Source: Pseudomonas salomonii (GTDB taxonomy: Bacteria; Pseudomonadota; Gammaproteobacteria; Pseudomonadales; Pseudomonadaceae). From it: 64,000 bases of DNA. The notes beneath the pieces were generated by a model. It ran no database searches. It had not been told where the DNA came from and saw only the letters and a list, made by a program, of their open reading frames with translations. Where the stretch lies: contig NZ_FNOX01000001.1 of NCBI RefSeq assembly GCF_900107155.1, forward strand, positions 647,233-711,232, in the 5' to 3' direction. This document shows, piece after piece, positions 43,869 through 54,490 of the stretch. How positions within the stretch are numbered: position 1 is the first letter of the stretch; every line of letters begins with the position of its first letter. A program made the position numbers and the translations under genes.

Positions 43869-45118
43869 GTAACGACCCGCGCTTCTTTGCCTTCTTGAAG
43901 GACCGTATTGGCCTGGACGTCGCCTCGGTAGGCGAGGCGATCATCGAGCGAGCCGTACGCCAGCGCAGCCAGACCGTGCAGGCGCAGACCGCACAAGAGT
44001 ACTGGCAGCATTTGCAGAGTTCCCATGATGAGCAGCAGGCGCTGATCGAAGCGGTGATCGTCCCCGAGACCTGGTTTTTCCGCTACCCCGAGTCCTTTGC
44101 CACCCTGGCGCGTTTGGCCAAGGAGCGCCTGGCGACGATCAAGCAGATGCGCGCCCTGCGTATTCTCAGCCTGCCATGCTCCACGGGCGAAGAGCCTTAT
44201 TCGATTGCCATGGCCTTGCTCGATGCCGGGCTGGCGCCGCACCAGTTCAAGGTGTTGGGGCTGGATGTCAGCCCGCTGTCGGTGGAGCGCGCCAAGCGTG
44301 GTGTGTACGGCAAGAACTCCTTTCGCGGCGGTGATATCGAGTTTCGCGAGCGTCACTTCAGCGAACAGCCCGACGGTTTCCACATCGCCGAGCGGGTGCG
44401 CGAACAAGTGCGCCTGCAAGTCGGCAACTTGCTCGACCCGGCGTTGCTGGCGAATGAGCCCAGCTACGATTTTGTATTTTGCCGCAACCTGCTGATCTAC
44501 TTCGACCAGCCCACCCAGAAGCAAGTGTTCGATGTGCTCAAGCGCCTGACCCACGAAGACGGTGTGCTGTTTATCGGCCCCGCCGAGGGCAGCCTGTTGG
44601 GGCGCCATGGCATGCGTTCGATTGGCGTGCCGCAATCCTTTGCATTCAGCCGGCATGCCGAGCCGGTCAAGCCTGAACCGGTGTTTGTGCCCCTGCCCAT
44701 CCCCCAGCGCAGCGCAGCGCCGATTCCCGCCAAGCCGCGCCCGTTCAGCACAGTGAGCGCCCAAGTAGTGCCGATCAAGGCGCCGCACAGCGATGCGGGC
44801 GACTTGCTCAGCCGCATCGCCACGCTGGCCAACGAAGGCAAAAGTGCCGAGGCCCGTGCCGCGTGTGAACAGTATTTGAGTAAACACTCGCCGGCCGCCC
44901 AGGTGTTTTACTGGCTGGGGCTGCTCAGCGACGTGGCCGGCAGCGCCCTGGAAGCCCAGGGTTATTACCGCAAAGCCTTGTACCTGGAACCACAGCACCC
45001 GCAGGCCTTGATGCACCTGGCCGCATTGCTCGAGTCCCAGGGTGACAGCGCGGGCGCGCGCCGCTTGCAGGCGCGGGCCGCGCGCAGCGAGCGGGCAGAC
45101 AGTGAGTCCAAACGATGA
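43865..45118 (+). CDS. wspC: CheR-type methyltransferase WspC with TPR tail
   Basis: 417 residues. The CheR domain shows VPETWFFRYPESF, SLPCSTGEEPYSIAM (SAM site) and FVFCRNLLIYFDQPTQKQV. A C-terminal TPR part follows (AAQVFYWLGLLSDVAGSALEAQGYYRKALYLEPQHPQALMHLA). It methylates WspA. A four-base ATGA overlap on each side couples it to wspB and wspD. Confidence 0.96.
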   Translation: MSNDPRFFAFLKDRIGLDVASVGEAIIERAVRQRSQTVQAQTAQEYWQHLQSSHDEQQALIEAVIVPETWFFRYPESFATLARLAKERLATIKQMRALRILSLPCSTGEEPYSIAMALLDAGLAPHQFKVLGLDVSPLSVERAKRGVYGKNSFRGGDIEFRERHFSEQPDGFHIAERVREQVRLQVGNLLDPALLANEPSYDFVFCRNLLIYFDQPTQKQVFDVLKRLTHEDGVLFIGPAEGSLLGRHGMRSIGVPQSFAFSRHAEPVKPEPVFVPLPIPQRSAAPIPAKPRPFSTVSAQVVPIKAPHSDAGDLLSRIATLANEGKSAEARAACEQYLSKHSPAAQVFYWLGLLSDVAGSALEAQGYYRKALYLEPQHPQALMHLAALLESQGDSAGARRLQARAARSERADSESKR

Positions 45119-45816
45119 ATAACCTTGATGCGCTCGACACCGCAGGCCTGGACCTGACCCTGGCCGACACCCAAGCCATCGACGACTGCTGGAACCGCAT
45201 CGGCATCCATGGTGACAAGTCCTGCCCGTTGCTCGCCGAGCATATCCACTGCCGCAACTGCTCGGTGTATTCCGCCGCCGCCACGCGCCTGCTTGACCGT
45301 TACGCGTTGCAGCAGGGCGACCGGCAGGCGTATGCCGTCGCGGAAGTTGACGAAGACATCGTCACCCGTTCGATTCTGATGTTCCGTCTGGGTGAAGAGT
45401 GGCTGGGCATTGCCACCCGATGCCTGGTGGAGGTGGCGCCACTGCAGCCGATTCATTCGTTGCCGCACCAGCGTTCCCGCGCATTACTGGGCGTTGCGAA
45501 TGTGCGCGGCGCGCTGGTGGCGTGCCTGTCACTGGTGGAGCTGCTGGGGCTGGACCTTGCCGGCACAGTCACTACCGGCGCACGCGTGATGCCGCGCATG
45601 TTGATTATTGCTGCCCAGGACGGCCCGGTGGTGGTGCCGGTGGACGAAGTCGACGGCATCCATGCCATCGATGAGCGCACCTTGAAGGCCGCGTCGGCCT
45701 CCGGCACCCAGGCCAGTGCGCGCTTCACCCAAGGCGTGTTGCAGTGGAAAGGCCGCAGCCTGCGTTGGCTGGACGAGGCGCAATTGTTGTCTGCCGTGAC
45801 CCGGAGCCTCACATGA
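45115..45816 (+). CDS. wspD: Second CheW-like protein WspD
   Basis: 233 residues. CheW domain from about residue 80 (ILMFRLGEEWLGIATRCLVEVAPLQPIHSLPHQRSRALLGVANVRGALVACLSL) with an N-terminal extension of about 75 residues holding CPLLAEHIHCRNCSVY, a Cys/His cluster seen in WspD. Couples WspA and WspE. Overlaps both neighbours by four bases. Confidence 0.95.
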   Translation: MNNLDALDTAGLDLTLADTQAIDDCWNRIGIHGDKSCPLLAEHIHCRNCSVYSAAATRLLDRYALQQGDRQAYAVAEVDEDIVTRSILMFRLGEEWLGIATRCLVEVAPLQPIHSLPHQRSRALLGVANVRGALVACLSLVELLGLDLAGTVTTGARVMPRMLIIAAQDGPVVVPVDEVDGIHAIDERTLKAASASGTQASARFTQGVLQWKGRSLRWLDEAQLLSAVTRSLT

Positions 45817-48092
45817 CCCCCGACCAGATGCGCGATGCCTCGCTGCTGGAACTGTTCAGCCTGGAAGCCGATGCACAAACCCAGGTACTGAGCGCGGGCC
45901 TGCTGGCCCTGGAGCGCAACCCCACCCAGGCCGACCAGCTCGAGGCGTGCATGCGCGCCGCGCACTCGCTTAAAGGCGCGGCGCGGATTGTCGGCGTGGA
46001 CGCCGGGGTCAGCGTGGCCCACGTGATGGAGGACTGCCTGGTCAGCGCCCAGGAAAGCCGTCTGTATCTGCAACCCGAACATATCGACGCCTTGCTGCAG
46101 GGCACCGACCTGCTGATGCGCATCGCCACGCCGGGCAATAACGTCGGCCCGGCGGATATCGACGGGTACGTGGCGCTGATGGAACGCCTGCTGGATCCGT
46201 CGCAGCCGATCGTCCAGGCCGCACCGGTTGCCATCGCCACTGCGCAACCTGCGCCTGCGCCGGTGATTGACCCGTTGCCGCCTGAGCCCGCGCCGCCTGT
46301 CAGCACTGACCTGCCGCGCCCGAACAAACGCATGACCGAAGGCGGCGAGCGCGTGCTGCGTGTCACCGCCGAGCGCTTGAACAGCCTGCTCGACTTGTCG
46401 AGCAAGTCCCTGGTCGAGACCCAGCGGCTCAAGCCTTACCTGGTGAGCCTGCAACGCCTCAAGCGCATTCAAAGCAACAGTGCGCGCGCCCTGGACACGC
46501 TCGATGGCCAGCTCAAGGCCATGGACTTGAGCCTGGAAGCCCAGGAAGCTCTGGCCGACACGCGCCGCCTGTTGAGTGAAGCCCAGGCGTTGCTGGCGGA
46601 TAAAACCGCCGAGCTGGATGAGTTCGGCTGGCAGGCCGGGCAGCGCGCCCAAGTGCTTTATGACACCGCGCTGGCCTGCCGCATGCGGCCGTTTGCCGAT
46701 GTGCTCGCCGGCCAGGTGCGCATGGTGCGCGACCTTGGCCGCAGCCTCGGCAAGCAGGTGCGCCTGGAGATCGAGGGGGAAAAGACCCAGGTCGACCGCG
46801 ACGTATTGGAAAAACTCGAAGCGCCGCTTACGCACTTATTGCGCAATGCCGTCGACCACGGCATTGAAATGCCCGAGCAGCGGGTGTTGGCGGGCAAACC
46901 CGCCGAAGGCTTGATCCGCCTGCGCGCCTCCCACCAGGCCGGTTTGCTGGTGCTGGAGTTAAGCGACGACGGTAATGGCGTCGACCTGGAACGCCTGCGC
47001 GGCACTATCGTCGACCGGCATCTGTCACCGCTGGAAACCGCGCTGCGCTTGAGTGAAGAAGAGCTGCTGACCTTCCTGTTCCTGCCGGGCTTCAGCCTGC
47101 GCGACAAGGTCACCGAAGTGTCCGGGCGCGGCGTCGGCCTGGATGCGGTGCAGCACATGGTCCGCCAACTGCGCGGCGCGGTGGTGCTGGAACAGACGGC
47201 GGGGCAGGGCAGCCGTTTCCACCTGGAAGTGCCGTTGACCTTGTCGGTGGTGCGTAGCCTGGTGGTGGAAGTCGGCGAGGAAGCCTATGCCTTCCCGCTG
47301 GCGCATATCGAACGGATGTGCGACCTGGCGCCGGAGGACATCGTGCAATTGGAAGGCCGCCAGCATTTCTGGCACGAAGGCCGGCATGTCGGCCTGGTGG
47401 CCGCCAGCCAGTTATTGCAGCGCCCGCCGGGGCAGAGCAATGACGAAACCCTGAAGGTGGTGGTGATCCGCGAGCGCGATGCGGTGTATGGCATTGCGGT
47501 GGAACGTTTTATCGGCGAACGCACCCTGGTGGTGTTGCCGCTGGATGACCGCTTGGGCAAGGTCCAGGATATTTCCGCCGGTGCTTTGCTGGATGACGGC
47601 TCGGTGGTGTTGATCGTCGACGTCGAAGACATGCTGCGTTCGGTGGATAAATTGCTCAACACTGGCCGCCTGGAGCGTATCGCCCGGCGCAGCCAGCAGG
47701 CCACCGAAGCACCGCGCAAGCGCGTGCTGGTGGTGGATGACTCGCTCACCGTGCGTGAACTGCAACGTAAATTGTTACTTAATCGTGGTTATGAAGTGGC
47801 GGTCGCCGTCGATGGCATGGATGGCTGGAACGCACTGCGTTCCGAAGACTTCGACCTGCTGATCACTGACATTGATATGCCTCGTATGGACGGGATCGAA
47901 TTGGTCACACTCTTGCGCCGTGATAGTCGCCTGCAATCGTTGCCGGTGATGGTGGTGTCGTACAAGGATCGCGAAGAAGACCGGCGCCGTGGATTGGACG
48001 CCGGCGCCGACTATTATCTGGCTAAAGCCAGTTTCCACGACGACGCCTTGCTGGATGCCGTGATGGAGCTGATCGGGGGCGCCCGGGCATGA
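45813..48092 (+). CDS. wspE: Hybrid CheA-type histidine kinase WspE
   Basis: 759 residues from the ATG at 45813. The HPt domain has phospho-His H51 in AHSLKGAAR. Then come the P3 dimer region, an ATPase with LLRNAVDHGIEMPEQR (N box) and SGRGVGLDAVQHMVRQLRG (G boxes), a CheW-like domain, and a C-terminal receiver with phospho-Asp near 686 in LLITDIDMPRMDG. It phosphorylates WspR and WspF. Overlaps wspD and wspF by four bases each. Confidence 0.97.
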   Translation: MTPDQMRDASLLELFSLEADAQTQVLSAGLLALERNPTQADQLEACMRAAHSLKGAARIVGVDAGVSVAHVMEDCLVSAQESRLYLQPEHIDALLQGTDLLMRIATPGNNVGPADIDGYVALMERLLDPSQPIVQAAPVAIATAQPAPAPVIDPLPPEPAPPVSTDLPRPNKRMTEGGERVLRVTAERLNSLLDLSSKSLVETQRLKPYLVSLQRLKRIQSNSARALDTLDGQLKAMDLSLEAQEALADTRRLLSEAQALLADKTAELDEFGWQAGQRAQVLYDTALACRMRPFADVLAGQVRMVRDLGRSLGKQVRLEIEGEKTQVDRDVLEKLEAPLTHLLRNAVDHGIEMPEQRVLAGKPAEGLIRLRASHQAGLLVLELSDDGNGVDLERLRGTIVDRHLSPLETALRLSEEELLTFLFLPGFSLRDKVTEVSGRGVGLDAVQHMVRQLRGAVVLEQTAGQGSRFHLEVPLTLSVVRSLVVEVGEEAYAFPLAHIERMCDLAPEDIVQLEGRQHFWHEGRHVGLVAASQLLQRPPGQSNDETLKVVVIRERDAVYGIAVERFIGERTLVVLPLDDRLGKVQDISAGALLDDGSVVLIVDVEDMLRSVDKLLNTGRLERIARRSQQATEAPRKRVLVVDDSLTVRELQRKLLLNRGYEVAVAVDGMDGWNALRSEDFDLLITDIDMPRMDGIELVTLLRRDSRLQSLPVMVVSYKDREEDRRRGLDAGADYYLAKASFHDDALLDAVMELIGGARA

Positions 48093-49099
48093 GGATTGCG
48101 ATCGTCAATGACATGCCCCTGGCGGTAGAGGCGCTGCGCCGTGCCTTGAGCTTCGAGCCGGCGCACCAGGTGGTGTGGGTGGCCAACAATGGCCTGGAGG
48201 CCGTACAGCGCTGCGCCGAATTGACCCCGGACTTGATCCTTATGGACCTGATCATGCCGGTGATGGACGGCGTGGAGGCCACGCGACAGATCATGGCCGA
48301 GACCCCATGCGCTATTCTGCTGGTGACCGTCGACCGCCAGGCAAATATGAGTCGCGTATTCGAAGCCATGGGCCATGGCGCCCTGGATGTGGTGGACACC
48401 CCGGCGCTGGGCGTGGGCAACCCCAAGGATGCGGCGGCGCCGTTGCTGCGCAAAATCCTCAATATTGGCTGGCTGATCGGCCAGCGAGGCAGCCGCGTAC
48501 GCGCCGACACCGCGCCTGCACGCGCGCCCGGCAAACGTCAAAGCCTGGTGGCGATTGGGTCGTCGGCGGGCGGCCCGGCCGCCCTGGAAATCCTGCTCAA
48601 GGGCTTGCCCCGCGATTTTCCCGCCGCCATTGTGCTGGTGCAGCATGTGGACCAGGTGTTCGCCGCCGGCATGGCCGAATGGTTGAGCAGCGCCTCCGGC
48701 CTGCCGGTGCGCCTGGCGCGAGAGGGCGAGCCGCCACAAAGCGGCGTGGTGCTGCTGGCCGGTACCAACCACCACATTCGCCTGTTGAAAAATGGCACGC
48801 TAGCCTATACCGCGGAGCCGGTGAACGAGATTTACCGGCCGTCCATCGACGTGTTTTTCGAGAGCGTCGCCAGCCACTGGAACGGTGACGCCGTCGGCGT
48901 ACTCCTGACCGGTATGGGGCGCGACGGGGCCCAGGGCCTCAAGATATTGCGTGAACAAGGCTATTTGACCATCGCTCAGGATCAGCAGAGCTGTGCGGTG
49001 TATGGCATGCCCAAAGCGGCGGCGGCCATTGATGCTGCTGTTGAAATTCGCCCACTGGACAGAATTGCGCCCCGATTGCTGGAGGTATTTGCAAAATGA
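48089..49099 (+). CDS. wspF: CheB-type methylesterase WspF
   Basis: 336 residues. N-terminal receiver with D53 in LILMDLIMPVMDG. The esterase has the Ser in IGSSAGGP (S158/159), His186 in VQHVDQ and Asp279 in TGMGRDGAQG. It demethylates WspA and damps the pathway. Family knowledge: loss of function of wspF is a classic cause of wrinkly spreader and small rugose colonies. The reading frame here is intact and the catalytic residues are present, so the pathway should be normally restrained. Confidence 0.97.
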   Translation: MRIAIVNDMPLAVEALRRALSFEPAHQVVWVANNGLEAVQRCAELTPDLILMDLIMPVMDGVEATRQIMAETPCAILLVTVDRQANMSRVFEAMGHGALDVVDTPALGVGNPKDAAAPLLRKILNIGWLIGQRGSRVRADTAPARAPGKRQSLVAIGSSAGGPAALEILLKGLPRDFPAAIVLVQHVDQVFAAGMAEWLSSASGLPVRLAREGEPPQSGVVLLAGTNHHIRLLKNGTLAYTAEPVNEIYRPSIDVFFESVASHWNGDAVGVLLTGMGRDGAQGLKILREQGYLTIAQDQQSCAVYGMPKAAAAIDAAVEIRPLDRIAPRLLEVFAK

Positions 49100-49151
49100 G
49101 CAAGACCTCTCGCGGTGCCGGCTTGCAGGACAGTAATTCAGGTGACTGCAC

Positions 49152-50153
49152 ATGAATGATTTACAGATCGACGACATCAAGACCGACGAAAACGCTGCCA
49201 TGGTGTTGCTGGTCGACGACCAGGCCATGATCGGCGAAGCCGTGCGGCGTGGCCTGGCCCACGAAGAAAACATCGATTTTCACTTTTGCGCCGACCCGCA
49301 TCAGGCGATCGCCCAGGCGATCCGCATTAAACCGACGGTGATCCTGCAAGACCTGGTGATGCCGGGTCTTGATGGCCTGACACTGGTGCGCGAATACCGC
49401 AACCACCCGGCCACGGCGAATATCCCGATCATCGTGCTTTCGACCAAGGAAGACCCGCTGATCAAGAGCGCTGCGTTTTCGGCCGGGGCCAATGATTACC
49501 TGGTCAAGCTGCCGGATAACATCGAGCTGGTGGCGCGCATTCGCTATCACTCACGCTCGTACATGACGTTGTTGCAACGGGATGCGGCGTACCGCGCGCT
49601 GCGGGTGAGCCAGCAGCAGTTGCTGGACACCAACCTGGTGTTGCAACGGCTGATGAACTCCGATGGTCTCACCGGGCTGTCCAACCGCCGCCATTTTGAC
49701 GAATACCTGGAGCTGGAATGGCGCCGTGCCATGCGTGACCAGACCCAGCTGTCGTTATTGATGATCGACGTGGACTTCTTCAAGACCTACAACGACAGCT
49801 TTGGCCACGTCGAAGGTGATGAAGCCCTGCGCAAAGTCGCCGCGAGCATCCGTGAGGCCAGTAGCCGGCCTTCGGACTTGCCGGCGCGGTACGGCGGTGA
49901 AGAGTTTGCGCTGGTGCTGCCGAACACCTCGCCGGGCGGTGCACGTCTGGTGGCCGAGAAACTGCGCATGGCCGTTGCCGGGTTGAAAATCCCGCACATT
50001 GCCCCGGCTGAAGGGGCGAGCCTGACTATCAGTATCGGCCTGTCGACCATGACGCCGGTGCAGGGCACGGATTGTCGGCAGTTGATCATGGCGGCGGACA
50101 AGGGGTTGTATACGGCCAAGCATAATGGGCGCAATCAGGTCGGTATCGAGTAA
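49152..50153 (+). CDS. wspR: Diguanylate cyclase response regulator WspR
   Basis: 333 residues. Receiver with D68 in [13 protein letters not shown], a helical stalk near residues 140-170, and a GGDEF domain with active-site GGEEF at 248-252. An RxxD inhibition site (R239-D242, RPSD) sits five residues before it. Phosphorylated WspR makes c-di-GMP and turns on cellulose or other matrix genes. Separated from wspF by 52 bases, but the same direction. Confidence 0.98.
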   Translation: MNDLQIDDIKTDENAAMVLLVDDQAMIGEAVRRGLAHEENIDFHFCADPHQAIAQAIRIKPTVILQDLVMPGLDGLTLVREYRNHPATANIPIIVLSTKEDPLIKSAAFSAGANDYLVKLPDNIELVARIRYHSRSYMTLLQRDAAYRALRVSQQQLLDTNLVLQRLMNSDGLTGLSNRRHFDEYLELEWRRAMRDQTQLSLLMIDVDFFKTYNDSFGHVEGDEALRKVAASIREASSRPSDLPARYGGEEFALVLPNTSPGGARLVAEKLRMAVAGLKIPHIAPAEGASLTISIGLSTMTPVQGTDCRQLIMAADKGLYTAKHNGRNQVGIE

Positions 50154-50174
50154 TTGACAACGACGCTGACCCCC

Positions 50175-50263
50175 TGTGGGAGCGGGCTTGCTCGCGAATG
50201 CGGTGGGTCAGTGACTGATTCACCACCTGACACACCGCATTCGCGAGCAAGCCCGCTCCCACA
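50175..50263. repeat. REPIN
   Basis: TGTGGGAGCGGGCTTGCTCG and its inverted copy between wspR and prfB. Confidence 0.9.
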
Positions 50264-50388
50264 TTTGACTCTTCATTGTCTTTGAGATCGTGCACAACCC
50301 CGCCTTTTCGCCAAGCGGGCTGCCGTTAGCCCCGGTTTGTCGTTATACTCGTCGGCTTTCAAAAGTTCGCCAACGAGTGCTGCCCGCC

Positions 50389-51484
50389 ATGGAAATCAAC
50401 CCGATCCTTAACACCATCAAGGACCTGTCCGAGCGCTCCGAAACTATTCGGGGGTATCTTTGACTACGATCAAAAGCATGAGCGTCTGACCGAAGTCAAT
50501 CGCGAGCTTGAAGATCCGGCTGTCTGGAACAAACCTGAATACGCCCAGGAACTGGGCCGCGAGCGCGCTGCGCTGGCGCAGATCGTCGACACCCTCGACG
50601 AGTTGAACACCGGTCTGGGCGATTGCCGCGACCTGCTGGACATGGCCGTCGAAGAAAACGACGAAGGCGCAGTGGGCGATGTCGTCGCCGAGCTGGCCCG
50701 TCTCGAGGAAAACCTCGCCAAGCTTGAATTCCGCCGCATGTTCAGCCACGAAATGGACCCGAACAACGCCTACCTGGACATCCAGGCCGGTTCCGGCGGC
50801 ACCGAGGCCCAGGACTGGGCCAACATCCTGCTGCGCATGTACCTGCGTTGGGCGGATAAACGCGGTTTCGACGCCACCATCATGGAACTGTCCGCCGGTG
50901 AAGTCGCCGGTATCAAGGGCGCTACCGTGCACATCAAGGGCGAATACGCCTTTGGCTGGCTGCGGACCGAGATCGGCGTACACCGCCTGGTGCGCAAGAG
51001 CCCGTTCGACTCCGGCAATCGTCGCCATACCTCGTTCTCCGCCGTTTTCGTCTCGCCAGAGATCGACGACAAGGTGGAAATCGAGATCAACCCGGCCGAC
51101 CTGCGCATCGACACCTACCGCTCTTCCGGTGCCGGTGGCCAGCACGTAAACACCACCGACTCGGCCGTACGTATCACCCACGTACCGACCAACACCGTGG
51201 TCAGCTGCCAGAACGAACGTTCCCAGCACGCCAACAAGGACACCGCCATGAAAATGCTGCGGGCCAAGTTGTACGAGCAGGAAATGCAGAAGCGCAATGC
51301 GGCGTCCCAGGCGCTGGAAGACACCAAGTCGGATATCGGCTGGGGCCACCAGATCCGTTCGTATGTGCTTGATGCGTCGCGGATCAAGGATCTGCGCACG
51401 AACATCGAACGCAGCGACTGCGACAAGGTGCTCGACGGTGATATCGACGAATACCTGGAAGCCAGCCTGAAATCCGGCCTCTAA
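50389..51484 (+). CDS. prfB: Peptide chain release factor 2, with programmed +1 frameshift
   Basis: Two joined frames: 50389-50460 (24 codons from ATG, ending ...CTT) and 50462-51484. At 50458-50464 CTT TGA C follows a GGGGG internal Shine-Dalgarno-like run (50450-50454), the classic RF2 shift site, where low RF2 slows termination at TGA and the ribosome slips forward. The full product is 364 residues. It has the SPF stop-recognition tripeptide in [12 protein letters not shown] and the GGQ hydrolysis motif in [21 protein letters not shown]. It releases peptides at UGA and UAA codons. Followed by lysS, as is common. Confidence 0.98.
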
Positions 51485-51491
51485 CACCCTC

Positions 51492-51516
51492 TGTGGGAGC
51501 GGGCTTGCCCGCGATC
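51492..51516. repeat. Single REP sequence
   Basis: TGTGGGAGCGGGCTTGCCCG without an inverted partner, in the prfB-lysS spacer. Confidence 0.75.
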
Positions 51517-51563
51517 CCCCGCCGAAGGCTGGGGACAACGAACCTGATGGAAAATTTAAAGAC

Positions 51564-53066
51564 ATGAGCGACCAACAACTCGACCCGCAAGCCCTGCAAC
51601 AGGAAGAAAACTCCCTGATCGCCCTGCGCAAGGAAAAGCTTGCTGCCGAGCGCGCCAAGGGCAATGCCTTCCCGAACGACTTCCGCCGTGACAACTACTG
51701 CGATGCCTTGCAGAAACAGTACGCGGACAAGACCAAGGAAGAGCTGGCAGAGGCTGCAATCCCGGTCAAGGTGGCGGGTCGCATCATGCTCAACCGTGGC
51801 TCGTTCATGGTGATCCAGGACATGACCGGTCGCATTCAGGTGTACGTCAACCGTAAAACCCTGCCTGAAGAAACCCTGGCCTCGGTGAAAACCTGGGACA
51901 TGGGCGACATCATTGCAGCCGTTGGCACCCTGGCACGTTCCGGCAAGGGCGATCTTTACGTTGAAATGACCAGTGTGCGCCTGCTGACCAAGTCGCTGCG
52001 CCCGCTGCCGGACAAGCACCACGGCCTGACCGACACCGAGCAGCGCTACCGCCAGCGCTACGTTGACCTGATCGTCAACGAAGAAGTGCGCCAGACCTTC
52101 CGCGTGCGTTCGCAAGTGATTGCGCACATCCGCAGCTTCCTGATGAAGCGTGACTTCCTCGAAGTGGAAACGCCGATGCTGCAAACCATCCCTGGTGGTG
52201 CCGCAGCCAAGCCGTTCGAAACCCACCACAACGCACTGGACCTGGAAATGTTCCTGCGTATCGCGCCGGAGCTGTACCTCAAGCGCCTGGTGGTTGGCGG
52301 CTTCGAGAAGGTGTTCGAGATCAACCGCAACTTCCGTAACGAAGGTGTCTCGACCCGTCACAACCCGGAATTCACCATGCTGGAGTTCTACCAGGCCTAC
52401 GCCGACTACGAAGACAACATGGACCTCACCGAAGAACTGTTCCGCGAACTGGCGCAGTTGGTGCTGGGCAGCACCGACGTGCCTTACGGCGACAAGGTGT
52501 TCCACTTCGGCGAGCCGTTCGTGCGTCTGTCGGTGTTCGACTCGATCCTCAAGTACAACCCTGAGTTGACCGCTGACGACCTGACCGACATCGACAAGGC
52601 CCGCGCCATCGCCAGGAAAGCCGGCGCCAAGGTGCTGGGCTTCGAAGGCCTGGGCAAATTGCAGGTGATGATTTTCGAAGAACTGGTGGAGCACAAGCTG
52701 GAACAGCCGCACTTCATTACCCAGTACCCGTTCGAAGTGTCGCCGCTGGCCCGTCGCAACGATGACAACCCGAACGTCACCGACCGTTTCGAGCTGTTCA
52801 TCGGCGGCCGCGAAATTGCCAACGCCTACTCCGAGCTTAACGACGCAGAAGACCAGGCCGAGCGCTTCATGGCCCAGGTGGCCGACAAGGACGCCGGCGA
52901 TGACGAGGCGATGCACTACGACGCCGACTTCGTGCGTGCGCTGGAATACGGCATGCCGCCAACCGCCGGTGAAGGTATCGGCATCGACCGGTTGGTGATG
53001 TTGTTGACCAACTCGCCGTCGATCCGCGACGTGATCTTGTTCCCGCACATGCGGCCACAAGCGTAA
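51564..53066 (+). CDS. lysS: Lysine-tRNA ligase (class II)
   Basis: 500 residues. An N-terminal OB fold that binds the anticodon ([31 protein letters not shown]), then the class II core: motif 1 near [16 protein letters not shown], motif 2 [26 protein letters not shown], and motif 3 [26 protein letters not shown]. It charges tRNA-Lys. A strong terminator follows. Confidence 0.98.
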   Translation: MSDQQLDPQALQQEENSLIALRKEKLAAERAKGNAFPNDFRRDNYCDALQKQYADKTKEELAEAAIPVKVAGRIMLNRGSFMVIQDMTGRIQVYVNRKTLPEETLASVKTWDMGDIIAAVGTLARSGKGDLYVEMTSVRLLTKSLRPLPDKHHGLTDTEQRYRQRYVDLIVNEEVRQTFRVRSQVIAHIRSFLMKRDFLEVETPMLQTIPGGAAAKPFETHHNALDLEMFLRIAPELYLKRLVVGGFEKVFEINRNFRNEGVSTRHNPEFTMLEFYQAYADYEDNMDLTEELFRELAQLVLGSTDVPYGDKVFHFGEPFVRLSVFDSILKYNPELTADDLTDIDKARAIARKAGAKVLGFEGLGKLQVMIFEELVEHKLEQPHFITQYPFEVSPLARRNDDNPNVTDRFELFIGGREIANAYSELNDAEDQAERFMAQVADKDAGDDEAMHYDADFVRALEYGMPPTAGEGIGIDRLVMLLTNSPSIRDVILFPHMRPQA

Positions 53067-53081
53067 CCGTAGCGAGATCCG

Positions 53082-53109
53082 AAGCCGCCTTTTATAAGGC
53101 GGCTTTTTT
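53082..53109 (+). terminator. Terminator after lysS
   Basis: AAGCCGCCTT, loop TTAT, AAGGCGGCTT, with T-run. Confidence 0.88.
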
Positions 53110-53162
53110 GTGTGGCGAATTCAGCCGTCAACAGAACGGCGCCCTTTAAAGGAAGATCTGTC

Positions 53163-53879
53163 GTGAACCGCGTAATGGCTCAAGAAGGCGCCGCCGGCAT
53201 TGCTGCTGCCGTGGCTGATAGTGTCCAGTACCAGGGCCGCAAGGCCAGCCGTCGAGGCAGCGAGCAACGCCGGCAAGACATTCTCGATGCGGCCATGCGC
53301 ATCGTCGTGCGCGATGGTGTACGCGGTGTGCGCCATCGCGCGGTGGCAGCAGAGGCCGGCGTGCCGTTGTCGGCCACCACCTATTACTTCAAGGACATCG
53401 ATGACCTGCTCACCGATACTTTCGCCCAATACGTGGAGCGCAGCGCTGCGTTCATGGGCAAGCTGTGGGTGCGCAACGAAGGCCTGCTGCGTGAGATGGT
53501 CGCCTATGGCGATGGCAGCCCGCAGTCACGCTCACAGCTTGCTGATGATATTGCGCGGCTGACCGCCGACTACGTGATGCGCCAACTGACCAACCGCCGC
53601 GAACACTTGATGGCCGAACAGGCCTTTCGCCAGGAAGCCTTGCTCAACCCGCGCCTGGCTGAGCTGGTGCGTTCCCATCAGCAGATTCTGTTGCAGGGCA
53701 CCGGGCAGTTTTTTCAGGTATTGGGCTCCCGCGAGCCGCAACAGGATGCCAGAGTGTTGACGGCGATAATCGGTCGGATGGAATATCAAGGCCTGCTTGG
53801 CGGCCCTGAGCCTCTGACCAGCGATGAGATGCTTGAGATTCTCAAGCGTTACATGCATTTGGTGTTGGCCTCGGTCTAG
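53163..53879 (+). CDS. TetR family transcriptional regulator
   Basis: 238 residues from a GTG eight bases after AAGGAAG; an ATG four codons on is also possible. The HTH is RRQDILDAAMRIVVRDGVRGVRHRAVAAEAGVPLSATTYYFKDIDDLL (about residues 32-80). The rest is helical ligand domain. P. aeruginosa carries a TetR gene at the same place after lysS. Target unknown. Confidence 0.9.
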   Translation: MNRVMAQEGAAGIAAAVADSVQYQGRKASRRGSEQRRQDILDAAMRIVVRDGVRGVRHRAVAAEAGVPLSATTYYFKDIDDLLTDTFAQYVERSAAFMGKLWVRNEGLLREMVAYGDGSPQSRSQLADDIARLTADYVMRQLTNRREHLMAEQAFRQEALLNPRLAELVRSHQQILLQGTGQFFQVLGSREPQQDARVLTAIIGRMEYQGLLGGPEPLTSDEMLEILKRYMHLVLASV

Positions 53880-53908
53880 CCCAGCTCCCACACTTGATGG
53901 GGTATTCG

Positions 53909-54469
53909 ATGAAAGCCTGGCGTGTCATTGCAATCGCTATATCGTTCCTGCTGCTCAGCGGTTGCCTGGTCACCTTCAAGGACCCGCTGCCGGCCCCTGA
54001 AGCGGCGCCCGACGCCTTGCTCGGCCGCTGGTCGAGTACAAACGCCTGGGGCGAACCGCTGAATCTGCAGATCACCCGTGTCGATCAGCATCATTACAAG
54101 GCCGTAAGCTACCCTAAAGCCAAACCGGGCCAGCGCGATGAATACCCGTTTACGGTGTCGCGCCATGGCAACCGCTGGTACCTGTCGGCGCCGTTGCCGG
54201 CCGCTTTCGGTGGCAATTACTTCCTCGCCGGCTTCGACTTTGAAGGTGAGGGCGACAAAACGCGTGAATGGGTGGTCTACAACCTCGACCTTGAGCAGAT
54301 CCATCAAGCCATAGGCCAAAACGCCTTGCACGGCAGTACCGTGCAAACCGTCGAAGGTGAGGGCGTGCGGGTCGACAGCCCGATGGACCAGGTATTTGCC
54401 TATCTGGATGACCCGGCCAATGCCGATGTGTTCGTTGAAGCCGTGCGCTACCGGCGCGCGGGCAAATAA
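53909..54469 (+). CDS. Lipoprotein of unknown function
   Basis: 186 residues from the ATG at 53909. Lipoprotein signal peptide with lipobox LLSGC (Cys near residue 20). The mature part has a lipocalin-like or beta-sandwich feel (LLGRWSSTNAWGEPLNLQITRVDQHHYKAVSYPKA, EWVVYNLDLEQIHQAIGQ), but no named family is certain. Followed 21 bases on by the metallopeptidase gene, so probably one operon. A short REP remnant (CAGCTCCCACA) lies just before it. Confidence 0.8.
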   Translation: MKAWRVIAIAISFLLLSGCLVTFKDPLPAPEAAPDALLGRWSSTNAWGEPLNLQITRVDQHHYKAVSYPKAKPGQRDEYPFTVSRHGNRWYLSAPLPAAFGGNYFLAGFDFEGEGDKTREWVVYNLDLEQIHQAIGQNALHGSTVQTVEGEGVRVDSPMDQVFAYLDDPANADVFVEAVRYRRAGK

Positions 54470-54490
54470 CGTTTAAAGAGGAAGCACCGG

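Noticed and set aside
48089..49099. Loss-of-function change in wspF (wrinkly spreader type)
   Set aside because: The frame is intact, and the phospho-Asp and Ser-His-Asp residues are in place. Single missense changes cannot be judged without a reference.
50389..50463. prfB split as a pseudogene
   Set aside because: The TGA at 50461 is the programmed RF2 frameshift site with its GGGGG signal, not a mutation.
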